From Bacillota bacterium (GTDB taxonomy: Bacteria > Bacillota > Clostridia > Christensenellales > JAEXRW01): 64,000 bases of DNA. The notes beneath the pieces were generated by a model. It searched no databases. It was given only the letters and a program-made list of their open reading frames with translations, and was not told the origin of the DNA. The stretch is from NCBI GenBank assembly GCA_023454175.1, contig JAEXRW010000025.1:310001-374000 (forward strand), in the 5' to 3' direction. The position numbers were made by a program, and so were the translations under genes. Of the stretch, positions 44,089-53,562 are shown piece after piece (within the stretch, counting starts at the first letter, position 1; each line of letters starts with the position of its first letter).

Positions 44089-45885
44089 TCAATCCATTTT
44101 CAGCACGGCCATGAAAGCTTCCGACGGCACCTCCACCGTGCCGATCTGACGCATGCGCTTTTTGCCTTCTTTTTGCTTTTCCAACAGCTTCTTTTTCCGT
44201 GTGATGTCGCCGCCATAACATTTGGCCAGCACGTCCTTGCGCAGTGCCTTCACGGTTTCCCGCGCGATGATCTTCCCGCCGATGGCAGCCTGGATGGGGA
44301 TCTCGAAAAGCTGCCGCGGGATGAGGTCCTTCAGCTTTTCCGCGATGGAGCGCCCGCGCGCATAGGCCTTGTCCTTGTGCACGATGATGGACAGCGCATC
44401 GCAGACTTCGGCGTTCAGCATGATATCGAGCTTCACCAGTTCCGAGCGCGTGTAGCACTCCAGTTCGTAATCAAACGAAGCGTAGCCTTTGGTTCGGGAT
44501 TTGAGCGTATCAAAAAAGTCGTAGATGATCTCGCTCAAGGGCAGCGTATAATTCAGTACCACCCTGCCCTGGTCGAGGTACTTCATGTCGATGTAGATGC
44601 CCCGCTTTTCCTGGCACAGCTCCATGATCGTCCCCACATATTCAGAAGGGGTCATGATCTGCGCCTTCACCATGGGTTCCTCCATGTATTCGATCTCGGT
44701 GACGGGCGGCATGTTCGTCGGGTTATCCAGCGTCAGCTGTTCGCCGTTTGTCTTCATGATCTTGTAAATGACGCTGGGCGCGGTCGTCACCAGATCCAGG
44801 TCGAATTCCCGCTCGAGCCGTTCCTGGATGATCTCCATGTGCAGCAGGCCCAGGAAGCCGCAGCGGAATCCGAATCCGAGCGCGGCCGATGTCTCGGGTT
44901 CAAAGGATATGGAGGCATCGTTCAGGTGCAGCTTCAGAAGCGCATCCTTCAGGTCCTCGTATTTGGCTCCGTCCGCCGGATAGATGCCGCAAAAGACCAT
45001 GGGCGTCACGCGTTTGTAGCCCGGTAGCGGTTCCGCTGCGCCGTTCACCGCATACGTGATGGTATCGCCCACGCGCGTGTCCGCCACGTTTTTGATGCTG
45101 GCGGCGATATAACCCACGTCCCCCGCACGGAGTTCCTCCACGGGCATCAGGCGGGGGGAGAATACGCCCACTTCCGTGACGTCGAATTCCTTCTTGGTGG
45201 ACATCATCTGGATGCGCGTCCCCTGCCGTACGTTTCCTTCCTTGACGCGTACAAAGCTGATGGCGCCTTTGTAATTGTCATATACGGAGTCAAATATCAG
45301 CGCCTTCAGCGGCGATTCGTCGTCCCCTTTGGGCGGGGGGATGTTTTTGATCACGGCTTCCAGCACCGCTTCGATGCCGACGCCTTCCTTGGCGGACACC
45401 AGCGGCGCCTCATCCGCAGGCAGGCCGATGATGTTTTCGATCTCCTCGCGCACTGCTTCGGGGTGGGCGGAAGGCAGGTCGATCTTGTTAATGACGGGTA
45501 CGATCTCCAGGTTGTTGTCGAGCGCCAGGTATACGTTTGCCAGCGTCTGCGCCTCGATGCCCTGCGTCGCGTCCACCACCAGGATGGCGCCCTCGCACGC
45601 TGCCAGCGAACGGGAGACCTCGTATGTGAAGTCGACATGGCCGGGGGTGTCTATCAGGTTAAGCGTATACTCTTCCCCTTCATGCGGGTAACGCATCCTG
45701 ACCGCCTGCGCTTTGATGGTTATGCCGCGTTCGCGCTCGATATCCATGGTATCCAGCAGCTGGTCTTCCATATCGCGCTTCGCCACCGTGCCTGTCAGTT
45801 CCAGGAGCCGGTCGGCGAGCGTGGATTTGCCATGGTCGATATGCGCAATGATGCAGATATTCCTGATTTTTTCCTGGCGTTTCAT
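44089..45885 (-). CDS. lepA: Elongation factor 4 (LepA)
   Basis: Ribosome-bound GTPase promoting back-translocation or initiation quality control. G1 [14 protein letters not shown] is near residue 14, G3 [17 protein letters not shown] and G4 NKIDLPSA follow, and the LepA-specific C-terminal domain contains [23 protein letters not shown]. The ATG at 45885 is chosen; an in-frame ATG at 45894 is possible and neither has a strong ribosome-binding site. 598 residues. Confidence 0.97.
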   Translation of the reverse strand: MKRQEKIRNICIIAHIDHGKSTLADRLLELTGTVAKRDMEDQLLDTMDIERERGITIKAQAVRMRYPHEGEEYTLNLIDTPGHVDFTYEVSRSLAACEGAILVVDATQGIEAQTLANVYLALDNNLEIVPVINKIDLPSAHPEAVREEIENIIGLPADEAPLVSAKEGVGIEAVLEAVIKNIPPPKGDDESPLKALIFDSVYDNYKGAISFVRVKEGNVRQGTRIQMMSTKKEFDVTEVGVFSPRLMPVEELRAGDVGYIAASIKNVADTRVGDTITYAVNGAAEPLPGYKRVTPMVFCGIYPADGAKYEDLKDALLKLHLNDASISFEPETSAALGFGFRCGFLGLLHMEIIQERLEREFDLDLVTTAPSVIYKIMKTNGEQLTLDNPTNMPPVTEIEYMEEPMVKAQIMTPSEYVGTIMELCQEKRGIYIDMKYLDQGRVVLNYTLPLSEIIYDFFDTLKSRTKGYASFDYELECYTRSELVKLDIMLNAEVCDALSIIVHKDKAYARGRSIAEKLKDLIPRQLFEIPIQAAIGGKIIARETVKALRKDVLAKCYGGDITRKKKLLEKQKEGKKRMRQIGTVEVPSEAFMAVLKMD

Positions 45886-45915
45886 GTGAACCATCCATCT
45901 TATAGAATTCAAATC

Positions 45916-45943
45916 ATTGTATCATACGCAAACAGCTTCTGAA
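45916..45943 (-). promoter_or_regulatory. Candidate promoter for lepA-hemW
   Basis: -10 TACAAT (45916-45921) with a weak -35 TTTCAG 17 bases upstream, in the gap after the SEC-C gene terminator. Confidence 0.4.
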
Positions 45944-45989
45944 AAGCAGTTTCGCATTGTCATGTGTTTCCGTGATCAGCAATGTAGCC

Positions 45990-46018
45990 TGAAAAGGAAA
46001 AGCGCGGGAAACCCGCGC
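45990..46018 (-). terminator. Intrinsic terminator after the SEC-C gene
   Basis: GCGCGGG-TTT-CCCGCGC (46002-46008 with 46012-46018) followed by TTTTCCTTTTC on the minus strand, eight bases after the stop codon. Confidence 0.92.
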
Positions 46019-46025
46019 AATTTGT

Positions 46026-46520
46026 TTAGCTGCCGCAGCATTTTTTGTACTTCTTCCCGCTCCCGCAGGGGCACGGTCCGTTTCGCTCCACCTTTTCGGC
46101 TTTGGCCTGTTTGGAAAGCCTGTGCTCTTTTGCGATCTCCGCCCTTTTTTCCCGCGTGAGGATATTATCCCACTGCGGCAGGTTGTAGAGCCATTCGGCT
46201 TTTGCCTCCAGCATGTTGAAATACAGCTTTTCATGATCCACATCCAGAACAATCTCCGTGGATTCCTTCAGTTTATCAACGTCATATGCCTTCTTCAGGC
46301 TTGTGTTGATCCCGTCGATAAACCCCGCAAAGGTCGATGTTTCGCAATCAAACCTTTGGGCCAGTTCGCCGAGCTTTCCCTGGATGACCTCTGCCGGATC
46401 ACCCAGCAATATTGCATAAACGCCTTTTTCCCATTCGAGGTATGGTTTCCAGAACTGGTCCTGCTGCTCCTCGTTTTCCAGCGCGTCGATCCTGTCCTTC
46501 CAATCCTGATAGATCCCCAT
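46026..46520 (-). CDS. SEC-C motif protein of unknown function
   Basis: 164 residues. The last 20 residues are a SEC-C zinc motif, [17 protein letters not shown], as at the end of SecA, preceded by a basic linker with [14 protein letters not shown]. The N-terminal 120 residues are acidic and helical with no domain I recognise. SEC-C modules bind zinc and often contact SecB or ribosomal partners; here the role is unknown. It follows icd by 15 bases and ends at a strong terminator. Confidence 0.85.
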   Translation of the reverse strand: MGIYQDWKDRIDALENEEQQDQFWKPYLEWEKGVYAILLGDPAEVIQGKLGELAQRFDCETSTFAGFIDGINTSLKKAYDVDKLKESTEIVLDVDHEKLYFNMLEAKAEWLYNLPQWDNILTREKRAEIAKEHRLSKQAKAEKVERNGPCPCGSGKKYKKCCGS

Positions 46521-46535
46521 GTTGAAATATTCCCC

Positions 46536-47738
46536 CTATTTCTCCAGCCTGAGCCTGATCTCTTTGATGAACTGTTCCGTGCTTACGACGTTTATATTCG
46601 GAAGGCTCGAAAGGCCGGCCAGGTCCTTTGTCATCACGCCGTCTGCGATCGTGGCGATGGATGCCTTCTCCAGCTTCCCTGCGAATTCCTCGAGCTCCGT
46701 GTTCATATCCATCTGTGCGCGTTTGCGCAGGGCGCCCGTCCACGCATAGAGGGTGGCCATGCAGTTGGTGGAGGTCTCCTCCCCCGCCATATGCTTATAG
46801 TAATGGCGCGTCACGGTCCCGTGTGCGGCCTCGTATTCGAAATGCCCTTCGGGAGAGACGAGTACGGATGTCATCATGGCGAGGCTTCCGAATGCAGTGG
46901 CGACCATGTCCGACATGACGTCGCCGTCGTAATTCTTGCAGGCCCAGATGAAACCGCCTTTGGAACGGATGACCCGTGCAACGGCGTCATCGATGAGCGT
47001 GTAGAAATAGCTGATGCCTGCCTTTTCAAACTTCTTCGCATAGTCCCTGTCGTAGATCTCCTGGAATATGTCCTTGAAGCGGTGGTCGTAGACTTTGGAA
47101 ATGGTATCCTTCGTGGCAAACCACAGTTCCTGGCTGGTGGTGAGCGCGTATTCGAAACAGGACTTTGCAAAGTCGGAAATGGACTGGTCCACATTGTACA
47201 TCGCCAGCAGGATCCCTGGCGCTTCGAAACTGTAGACAGGCTGGCGCGTCTCCGTACCGTCCTCGCTGATGAATACCAGCTCCGCCCTGCCCCGCTGTTC
47301 CACCTTCAGCTCCGTGTCCCTGTATACATCGCCGAAAGCATGCCTTGCGATGGTGATGGGCTGTTCCCATGTGGAAACCACGGGTTTGATCCCGGGGGCC
47401 AGGATGGGCGCGCGGAATACCGTACCGTCCAGCATCGCACGGATCGTCCCGTTGGGACTCTTGTACATTTTCTTCAGATTGTATTCCTCGACCCGCTGCG
47501 CGTTCGGTGTGATGGTCGCGCATTTGACGCCGACGCCCCATTTTTTGATCGCATTGGCAGCGTCTATGGTCACCTGGTCGTCCGTTTCATCCCGGTTGAT
47601 GAGACCCAGATCGTAGTATTCCGTATGAAGCTCTATGTATGGCTCCAGCAGGATGTCCTTGATCATTTTCCAGATGATCCTTGTCATTTCGTCGCCGTCC
47701 ATCTCCACCAGCGGCACGGGCATGCGTATCATAGACAT
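46536..47738 (-). CDS. icd: NADP-dependent isocitrate dehydrogenase (eukaryotic-like type)
   Basis: Oxidative decarboxylation of isocitrate to 2-oxoglutarate, making NADPH. 400 residues of the homodimeric class related to mitochondrial/cytosolic IDH: VEMDGDEMTRIIWKMIKD, CATITPNAQRVEEYNLKKMYKSPNGTIR and NYDGDVMSDMVATAFGSLAMM. The ATG at 47738 has GGAGG eight bases upstream. It has its own strong promoter and is cotranscribed with the SEC-C gene. Confidence 0.95.
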   Translation of the reverse strand: MSMIRMPVPLVEMDGDEMTRIIWKMIKDILLEPYIELHTEYYDLGLINRDETDDQVTIDAANAIKKWGVGVKCATITPNAQRVEEYNLKKMYKSPNGTIRAMLDGTVFRAPILAPGIKPVVSTWEQPITIARHAFGDVYRDTELKVEQRGRAELVFISEDGTETRQPVYSFEAPGILLAMYNVDQSISDFAKSCFEYALTTSQELWFATKDTISKVYDHRFKDIFQEIYDRDYAKKFEKAGISYFYTLIDDAVARVIRSKGGFIWACKNYDGDVMSDMVATAFGSLAMMTSVLVSPEGHFEYEAAHGTVTRHYYKHMAGEETSTNCMATLYAWTGALRKRAQMDMNTELEEFAGKLEKASIATIADGVMTKDLAGLSSLPNINVVSTEQFIKEIRLRLEK

Positions 47739-47783
47739 CTCTATTTCCTCCAAAAGGTAGATTTCCCAAAACAACTGAACCTT

Positions 47784-47812
47784 ATTTTAATTCAAAAGGC
47801 AGCCCTGTTCAA
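47784..47812 (-). promoter_or_regulatory. Promoter for icd
   Basis: -35 TTGAAC (47807-47812), 17 bases, -10 TAAAAT (47784-47789), just downstream of the terminator that ends the ddl/membrane-protein unit. Confidence 0.78.
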
Positions 47813-47840
47813 GTGCGTTTTTGGTTTGCCGGAAAAGCGC

Positions 47841-47868
47841 AAACAAAAAGCCCTGCTTTCAGCAAGGC
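47841..47868 (-). terminator. Intrinsic terminator after the small membrane protein gene
   Basis: GCCTTGCT-GAA-AGCAGGGC (one wobble; 47850-47857 with 47861-47868) followed by TTTTTGTTT on the minus strand. Confidence 0.9.
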
Positions 47869-47879
47869 CCGGATGAGAG

Positions 47880-48236
47880 TCACTTGGCCAGATTGAGCGC
47901 TATATTGCCCACCAGCGGCAGCCGGAAATGCTTGCCCCTGTGCGCTTTCACGGCGCAGAGGATGGACATGACGAGCAATGTCAGGTACACGGCTGCGCCC
48001 AGGGTATAGAATACCACGCCCCAGACGACCAGTACCGACCAGATGATGGCGCTGCTCAGTACGATATAGACGATCGCGAAGACCACCCACAATACAAGCA
48101 AAAATGTGGCCTGCAGCCCGTGGAACCGCAGGAACCTGTTCTCCCGTTCAATGAAAAAGAAGATCAGCCCCAGCGGCGGGATATATGAAAGCGTGGCCAG
48201 CAGCCTGCAGTCATCCCGGATATTTGCTTCATCCAT
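47880..48236 (-). CDS. Small DUF4870/Tic20-like membrane protein
   Basis: 118 residues with three or four hydrophobic segments: ATLSYIPPLGLIFFFIE, the long stretch from about residue 40 to 65 (TFLLVLWVVFAIVYIVLSSA), and VVFYTLGAAVYLTLLVMSIL. The motif FHGLQATF after the first segment is typical of DUF4870. Function unknown. The frame runs to 48416, but the ATG at 48236 with AAGGAGG eight bases upstream is clearly the start. It lies 17 bases after ddl. Confidence 0.88.
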   Translation of the reverse strand: MDEANIRDDCRLLATLSYIPPLGLIFFFIERENRFLRFHGLQATFLLVLWVVFAIVYIVLSSAIIWSVLVVWGVVFYTLGAAVYLTLLVMSILCAVKAHRGKHFRLPLVGNIALNLAK

Positions 48237-48253
48237 GTTCCTTTCCTCCTTGG

Positions 48254-49429
48254 TCAACCCTTCGTTCCTTTTGCGCCCTTTGTGCCCCTGCCGGCCTTTT
48301 TCAGGATTCCGGATGTATACGCGTAATTGTTCTTCCGTTTCTCCTCCTGCGCCCTGCACGCGGTATCGATGAGCGCATCGATCAATCTGGGATATGGGAG
48401 GCCGATCACGTCCCACAGATAAAAGGCAAACGAGCCGGGGATCGTGTTGATCTCATTTACATACACTTTCCCCTGGGACTTGCTGTAAAGATAATCGATC
48501 CGTACCACGCCCTTGCAGTCGAGCGCCTTGAAGATGGCTATGGAGAGGTCCTCCATCTCGGTTTTCAGTTTCGCATCGATGGGCGCGGGCACCTTCCGGG
48601 CCAACGCCTGCATCCCTTTCCCGGTATCCGAACGCATGTACTTGTCGTCAAAGGTGAGGAATTCCTCCCATCCCGCCGGCTGTTCCACGGCGGATGCGCG
48701 CACGTCCGATCCGTATCCGAGGCACGAGCAATTCAGCTCGATGATATCCACTGCAGCCTGCTCCACCAGGATCCGCCTGTCAAACGATACCGCTACGTCT
48801 ATCCCGCTCTCCAACGTATCCCGGTCCGTTGCCTTGCTGATGCCGATGCTGGACCCGAGGTTCGCCGGTTTGATGAATACGGGGTACTGCAATGTTTTTT
48901 CCACCAGTTCGATGACCTGTTTGCGGTCTTTGGCCCATTCACCGCGTTCAAAATGGCAGGCGTCCAGCACCGGGAAACCGTTGCCTTTAAAGGCCGCTTT
49001 CATCACGATCTTGTCCATGCCCACCGCCGACCCTACCACGCCCGGGCTCGTATAGGGGATATCCGCCAGTTCCAGCAGGCCCTGCAGCGTGCCGTCCTCC
49101 CCGTGCATGCCGTGCATGGCGGGTATGACCGCGTCAAGTGCCGTTTCTTTTGACTTGTCTCCGAAAGCGCCCTTGTTCAGCACGATGAGCCCCTGGCCAG
49201 GCACGGGTGAAATGTGGCATTTGCTGAAGCTCGTGGCATTGAAATTTTCAAATGTGCGGATATCGCAGAGCTTTTCCCCCGTATACCATGCGCCTTCCCT
49301 GGATATGTATATTGGGACCACGTCATATTTGCTTTTATCCATATGGTCCATCAGCTGTACCGCAGTGATGATGGAAACATCGTGCTCGCAGGTCCTTCCG
49401 CCAAAGACCACACCTATATTCCGTTTCAA
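48254..49429 (-). CDS. ddl: D-alanine--D-alanine ligase
   Basis: ATP-grasp ligase making D-Ala-D-Ala for the MurF step. VFGGRTCEHDVSIITA at residues 8-23, MHGMHGEDGTLQGLLELADIPYTSPGVVGSAVGMDK, and the C-terminal metal site YVNEINTIPGS are diagnostic. The 391-residue length includes a short tail with GTKGAKGTKG repeats. The start is TTG at 49429 with AGGGGG eight bases upstream. It follows murF by 12 bases. Confidence 0.96.
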   Translation of the reverse strand: MKRNIGVVFGGRTCEHDVSIITAVQLMDHMDKSKYDVVPIYISREGAWYTGEKLCDIRTFENFNATSFSKCHISPVPGQGLIVLNKGAFGDKSKETALDAVIPAMHGMHGEDGTLQGLLELADIPYTSPGVVGSAVGMDKIVMKAAFKGNGFPVLDACHFERGEWAKDRKQVIELVEKTLQYPVFIKPANLGSSIGISKATDRDTLESGIDVAVSFDRRILVEQAAVDIIELNCSCLGYGSDVRASAVEQPAGWEEFLTFDDKYMRSDTGKGMQALARKVPAPIDAKLKTEMEDLSIAIFKALDCKGVVRIDYLYSKSQGKVYVNEINTIPGSFAFYLWDVIGLPYPRLIDALIDTACRAQEEKRKNNYAYTSGILKKAGRGTKGAKGTKG

Positions 49430-49441
49430 TCCAAAGACCCC

Positions 49442-51088
49442 CTACTTGTCGTTGTAATTATCGGTCAGATCGTTTTCAAACAGCACCACATCGCCTGTCT
49501 TGCTTATAGATGCAAAGTGTGCCGTCGCGTCATTTAGCGCATCGGTTACGTAAATATTGTTTTGATCAAATCCGCACTTTACCAGGCCTTCGGCGATGGG
49601 GCGCGTATGGTTTTCCCCTACCAGTATAACATAGTCGGCCACATCCGCCATACGGCTCCCAAAAATCATGTTCTGTTCATTTTCTTCCTCGCCGAGCTCC
49701 ACCATGCCGGGCGTGATGACGATCTTTCTCCTGCCGTTAAAAGACGCCAGCACGTCCAATGCGGCTTTGGAGCCCGATGGATTGGAATTAAACGAATCGT
49801 CGATCACGGTGATGCCGTTGTTTGTCGGGATGATCTGCAAGCGGTGCTCCACCGGTTCGAGTTTGGATATCCCGGATGCGATCTCTTCGAGCGTCAGCCC
49901 AAGTACATGCGCGATGGATGCGCAGCCCAGGATATTGGCGATGTTGTGTTTCCCGAGGATCCTGGTCGTGCAGGTGACTTTTCCATCCGGGCATACCAGC
50001 TCAAAGCTGCTGCCTTCCGGCCCCACGGAAATATCCGCTGCCGTCATGTACAGCGGTTCTCCTCTATCGGTGAGTCCGTACAGGACTTTCGGTTTACGTG
50101 TGGCCATGTACAATTCAAAGCAGATATCGTTGTCCGACGGGAAAAAGGCCATCCCGTCTTTCGGCAGGGCCTCGATCAGTTCATATTTCGTCTTCGTGAT
50201 GTTTTCCAGCGTTTTGAACGTTTCTAGGTGCTGTTTCCCTACAGAGGTCAGTATGCCGTATTGCGGGTGCACGAGGTCGCACAGCTCTTTTATCTCCCCC
50301 GTCCTGCGCGCGCCCATTTCCGCTATGAAAACTTCATGGGTCTTGTCCAATTGCTCCCGGATCATCCGGGTCAGCCCCATCGGTGTATTGTAGCTCGATG
50401 GAGGCACCAGCACCTTGTATTTTTCAGACAATAAAGTGCCCAGGATGAACTTGGTGCTCGTCTTGCCGTAGCTGCCCGTGATCCCGATCTTGATGAGGTC
50501 CTGCATGGAATCGATCTTCTTTTGCGCATCGTTCAGGTACCATTTCCGCACGCCGTTTTCCACCGGAAGCATGATCCATGACGCGAGCAAAACCAGCAGC
50601 GGTATGAGGGGTACAGCCAGGAAGAATATCGCATTCGATATGATAACGTTGCGAACATCCGAAACCTCTGTATTCCCGTCCAGCAGGAACAGAGTATAAG
50701 CAAGCAGCGCCATTACGATCAGCATCAGGATCGCGATGCACGAAAACAGGCGCCAGATCCGCGGTGTGAACACGAGCGGCTTTTTGGCTTTTTTCAGATT
50801 GGTCAGGATGATATAGAGTACATATGCCGCCAGTGCAGCCGCATCTGATATCCATACGGACATACTGCTTTTGATCCATATGCCTAGTATCGCATTGAGA
50901 CCGATTGCCCCGGCATAAATGATGAGGAGCGGGAGCCACAGGTGCAGGAAGTTTCGCGCTGCGCTTTTCATGTAGCAGTCGCCCTGGTACCCTTCCAGCT
51001 GCAGGAGATGGACATACCGCCTCGTTGCAAAGACGCTGGCGGCCCAAAAGGCTATTCCCGCAAATATCGTAAACAGCAAATGATCCAT
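49442..51088 (-). CDS. MurF-type Mur ligase with an N-terminal multi-span membrane domain
   Basis: Predicted UDP-MurNAc-tripeptide--D-Ala-D-Ala ligase. Residues about 3-20, 48-72, 79-97, 115-137 and 148-183 are strongly hydrophobic, suggesting five membrane spans in place of the usual soluble UDP-substrate-binding domain. The ATPase core follows: GITGSYGKTSTK at 202-213, the EMGARRTGEIKEL block, and the C-terminal VIDDSFNSNPSGSKAALDVL. 548 residues, longer than normal MurF (about 450). The neighbouring ddl supports the MurF reading. Confidence 0.88.
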   Translation of the reverse strand: MDHLLFTIFAGIAFWAASVFATRRYVHLLQLEGYQGDCYMKSAARNFLHLWLPLLIIYAGAIGLNAILGIWIKSSMSVWISDAAALAAYVLYIILTNLKKAKKPLVFTPRIWRLFSCIAILMLIVMALLAYTLFLLDGNTEVSDVRNVIISNAIFFLAVPLIPLLVLLASWIMLPVENGVRKWYLNDAQKKIDSMQDLIKIGITGSYGKTSTKFILGTLLSEKYKVLVPPSSYNTPMGLTRMIREQLDKTHEVFIAEMGARRTGEIKELCDLVHPQYGILTSVGKQHLETFKTLENITKTKYELIEALPKDGMAFFPSDNDICFELYMATRKPKVLYGLTDRGEPLYMTAADISVGPEGSSFELVCPDGKVTCTTRILGKHNIANILGCASIAHVLGLTLEEIASGISKLEPVEHRLQIIPTNNGITVIDDSFNSNPSGSKAALDVLASFNGRRKIVITPGMVELGEEENEQNMIFGSRMADVADYVILVGENHTRPIAEGLVKCGFDQNNIYVTDALNDATAHFASISKTGDVVLFENDLTDNYNDK

Positions 51089-51089
51089 T

Positions 51090-51863
51090 CTATTTCCCCT
51101 TCAGAAAGTATGATGCCACCCGGTTGAAATCGCCGATCCTGTCCAGGTAGGAGAAATGCCCCGCATCCGCATACAGGACCAGCCCCGCGTCGGGTATCTC
51201 CTTTTCCATGATCCTGGCCATGTAAACCGGCGTATCCGTATCCTTTTCCCCCCAGACCAGCAGCACGGAGGATCCTATCCTCGGCAGGCAGGGACGCAGG
51301 TCCTGGTTGACCACGCGCACAAACGTTTTTTTCATGTTGTCATTCAGTTTCCTGTAATCGGAGGAGCCTGCATTCCGGACGGCCTTTTCCACGTTGAAAC
51401 CGATGATGCGGAGCAATGATTTTGCGAACCTGCATTTGATGGCTTTTTTGGCGATTTTATATTTGTATACCCGGAAGTAATACCTGAGTCCCCTTTTGGG
51501 CAGTATGCCTGCGCTGTCGCATAATATGATCTTTTTCACCAGTTCCGGGTTTTGGGCAGCGAGCAGGATCGCGATCCTGCCGCCGAATGAATGTGCGATG
51601 ATATGGCACGGTCCTATGCCCGTATCGGCGATGAATTTCGTTACCAGGCTGGTGTATTCGCTCACGCTCCAGGGTTGGGGCGGCTCACTGCTCGCACCAA
51701 ATCCGGGAAGGTCGGGCGCAACGACCTTGAATTCCTTTTTTAAATAGTCCAAAACGGGCAGGAAGCTCTGCGCGCACCCTCCCCATCCATGCAGAAGCAG
51801 GACAGGCGTCCCATCCCCTGCTGTTTCATAATTCAGTTTCAGTCCGTCTATGGTCGTTTCCAA
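51090..51863 (-). CDS. Alpha/beta hydrolase
   Basis: 257 residues. VLLLHGWGGCAQSF provides the oxyanion region. The nucleophile Ser92 lies in AHSFGG, with WGEKDTDTP and AGHFSYLD supplying the acid and histidine of the triad. Substrate unknown. The start is uncertain: TTG at 51863 gives METTIDGLKLNYE with GAGG eight bases upstream and is preferred to a TTG at 51923 that has no ribosome-binding site. The stop is one base before the murF start, so translation is probably coupled. Confidence 0.85.
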   Translation of the reverse strand: METTIDGLKLNYETAGDGTPVLLLHGWGGCAQSFLPVLDYLKKEFKVVAPDLPGFGASSEPPQPWSVSEYTSLVTKFIADTGIGPCHIIAHSFGGRIAILLAAQNPELVKKIILCDSAGILPKRGLRYYFRVYKYKIAKKAIKCRFAKSLLRIIGFNVEKAVRNAGSSDYRKLNDNMKKTFVRVVNQDLRPCLPRIGSSVLLVWGEKDTDTPVYMARIMEKEIPDAGLVLYADAGHFSYLDRIGDFNRVASYFLKGK

Positions 51864-51932
51864 TGATCCAGCCTCAAATACTTTGATGAAAGGATTATAG
51901 CTTATGTCATACTTTGAACACAAGTTTTGCGT

Positions 51933-52427
51933 TTAGCTTTCAGGTGATTCCGGGTTTTCGATGATGTTTTCCCTGCACATCAGATAGGCGTCTTCGCCGT
52001 TATCCGGATAGTATTTCTTCCGCACGGCCACTGCATCAAACCCGAGCTTTTTATACATGTATTGTGCGGCGGTGTTGGATACGCGCACTTCCAGCGTCAT
52101 CCTGTTCACCGACGATACCCGCGCCATGACGATCAGCGCGTTCATCAGCATCGTGCCGATGCCCCGCTGGCGGTACAGAGGGGATACGGCCACATTCGTG
52201 ACATGGGCTTCGTCGCACACGACCCACATTCCCGCATAGGCAATGATCTTTCCTTCGAACTCGATACCGATATAACGCGCGCTCGGATTATAAACGATGT
52301 CGCTGATCAGGGATTCCCGTGACCATGGCGTTGCAAAGCATTCATGCTCCAGCCGCTCCACGTCATCGATGTCTTCCAGCTTCAGCGATCGCAGTTTGAG
52401 ATGTTCAGCTCTTTCCACAGTTGACAT
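51933..52427 (-). CDS. rimI: Ribosomal-protein-alanine N-acetyltransferase RimI
   Basis: GNAT acetyltransferase for the S18 N-terminus. The acetyl-CoA loop reads VSPLYRQRGIGTMLMNALI near residue 82, and the C-terminal VSNTAAQYMYKKLGFDAV is typical of RimI. 164 residues. The ATG at 52427 overlaps the tsaB stop by 23 bases, the standard tsaE-tsaB-rimI arrangement. Confidence 0.94.
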   Translation of the reverse strand: MSTVERAEHLKLRSLKLEDIDDVERLEHECFATPWSRESLISDIVYNPSARYIGIEFEGKIIAYAGMWVVCDEAHVTNVAVSPLYRQRGIGTMLMNALIVMARVSSVNRMTLEVRVSNTAAQYMYKKLGFDAVAVRKKYYPDNGEDAYLMCRENIIENPESPES

Positions 52428-53100
52428 ACTTCATCTCCGCCTGGGTTTTTTTCAGGTACAGCGGTTTCAATCCGTCCTGGTCCGCCAGCTCTCCCCGTTC
52501 GACTTTTAACATGGCCGCGTATCCGATGGAGGCAGCCCGCTGCTGCATCACATGCAGGGGGGGAAAGATGGCCTTACCTCCGAACATATTCAGTAATTCC
52601 GTTTTGTATGCCACTGCGCCGTCGCCAACAAATACGGACACGTCTTCGTATCCGATAATGGTTCCCAGTGTATCGACGGAGACTGCCGCCGGCTGGGATA
52701 GCGGGCTCAGGCCTTCAAACGTATCGTAGAAGGAGGCATACACCTGGCGGTTCCGCGCGTCGATCAGCGCACAGACCCGCCTGTGACCGGGAGCGTTGGC
52801 CGCGAGGCCCTCCAGGGTATTGATGCCGGTTGCTTTTTTCCCTGTTGCATGTGCCAGTGCCTGAACAGCGGCGATCCCGATGCGGATGCCCGTAAAAGAG
52901 CCCGGGCCTGCGGCGGCCGCAAAGATGTCTATATCCGCCGGGCGGAGTCTGGCGTAAGAAAAGGCGGCGTCGATCATGGGCGCCAGCGTTTCGGAATGCG
53001 TCAGCGACGCATTCAGGGATGCTTCATACAGCAGAGAGCCGGAATACAGGATGGCGACGCATGCACACGCGCCGGATGTATCGACAGCCAGGATATTCAT
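52405..53100 (-). CDS. tsaB: tRNA threonylcarbamoyladenosine protein TsaB
   Basis: Inactive paralogue of TsaD that scaffolds the t6A37 synthesis complex. The ASKHA fold begins ILAVDTSGACACVAIL, with FAAAAGPGSFTGIRIGIAAVQALAH near residue 60. The frame is open to 53238, but the ATG at 53100 overlaps the tsaE stop as ATGA and fits the family. 231 residues. TsaD and TsaC are not in this window. MtaB (35025-36356) acts on the product. Confidence 0.95.
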   Translation of the reverse strand: MNILAVDTSGACACVAILYSGSLLYEASLNASLTHSETLAPMIDAAFSYARLRPADIDIFAAAAGPGSFTGIRIGIAAVQALAHATGKKATGINTLEGLAANAPGHRRVCALIDARNRQVYASFYDTFEGLSPLSQPAAVSVDTLGTIIGYEDVSVFVGDGAVAYKTELLNMFGGKAIFPPLHVMQQRAASIGYAAMLKVERGELADQDGLKPLYLKKTQAEMKYVNCGKS

Positions 53101-53555
53101 GGGTTCAGTTCTTCCTCCATCGTCTTGTATCGGTCCCCGTGGGGCTGGAAGCGGATCGTTCTGGGTTCCTCGCCGCTCCCTGTAATGGTCACATCCATTC
53201 GCGCTTCCGGCAGCGCATCTTTGATGTTTTCTGCCCATTCAACGACGCATACAATATCGTTACGCGCGAAGTATTCGTCAAAACCCAGCTCCCAGGCTTC
53301 GGCTGCGCCGCCCATACGGTATGCGTCGAAATGGCAGACGGGGGTGATTCCGGCGTATTGCTGCATCAGCGTGAACGTAGGGCTGCAGACTTCTTCCCCG
53401 GGACCCAGCGCGCTTACCAGTCCGCGCGTAAAGGCGGTCTTGCCTGCGCCCAGGTCCCCGTAGAGCGCCACAAAACCGCCGTTTTTCATTTTCGTTCCCA
53501 GTCTGAAACCGATCTGTTCCGTTTCTTCTTCGGAGCCCGAAAGGATTTGAAACAT
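53097..53555 (-). CDS. tsaE: tRNA threonylcarbamoyladenosine ATPase TsaE
   Basis: P-loop ATPase that recycles the TsaB-TsaD complex. GDLGAGKTAFTRGLVSALG near residue 35 is the Walker A; SPTFTLMQQY and HFDAYRMGGAAEAWELGFDEYF complete the pattern. 152 residues. The GAGGTGG ribosome-binding site abuts the ATG and lies inside an 8-bp inverted repeat that could hide it. Confidence 0.95.
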   Translation of the reverse strand: MFQILSGSEEETEQIGFRLGTKMKNGGFVALYGDLGAGKTAFTRGLVSALGPGEEVCSPTFTLMQQYAGITPVCHFDAYRMGGAAEAWELGFDEYFARNDIVCVVEWAENIKDALPEARMDVTITGSGEEPRTIRFQPHGDRYKTMEEELNP

Positions 53556-53562
53556 CCATCCA

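Noticed and set aside
46122..47876. A 584-codon plus-strand open frame antisense to icd and the SEC-C gene
   Set aside because: It has no recognisable domain, an unnatural composition and no ribosome-binding site; the opposite strand encodes clear genes. It is a by-product of codon bias.
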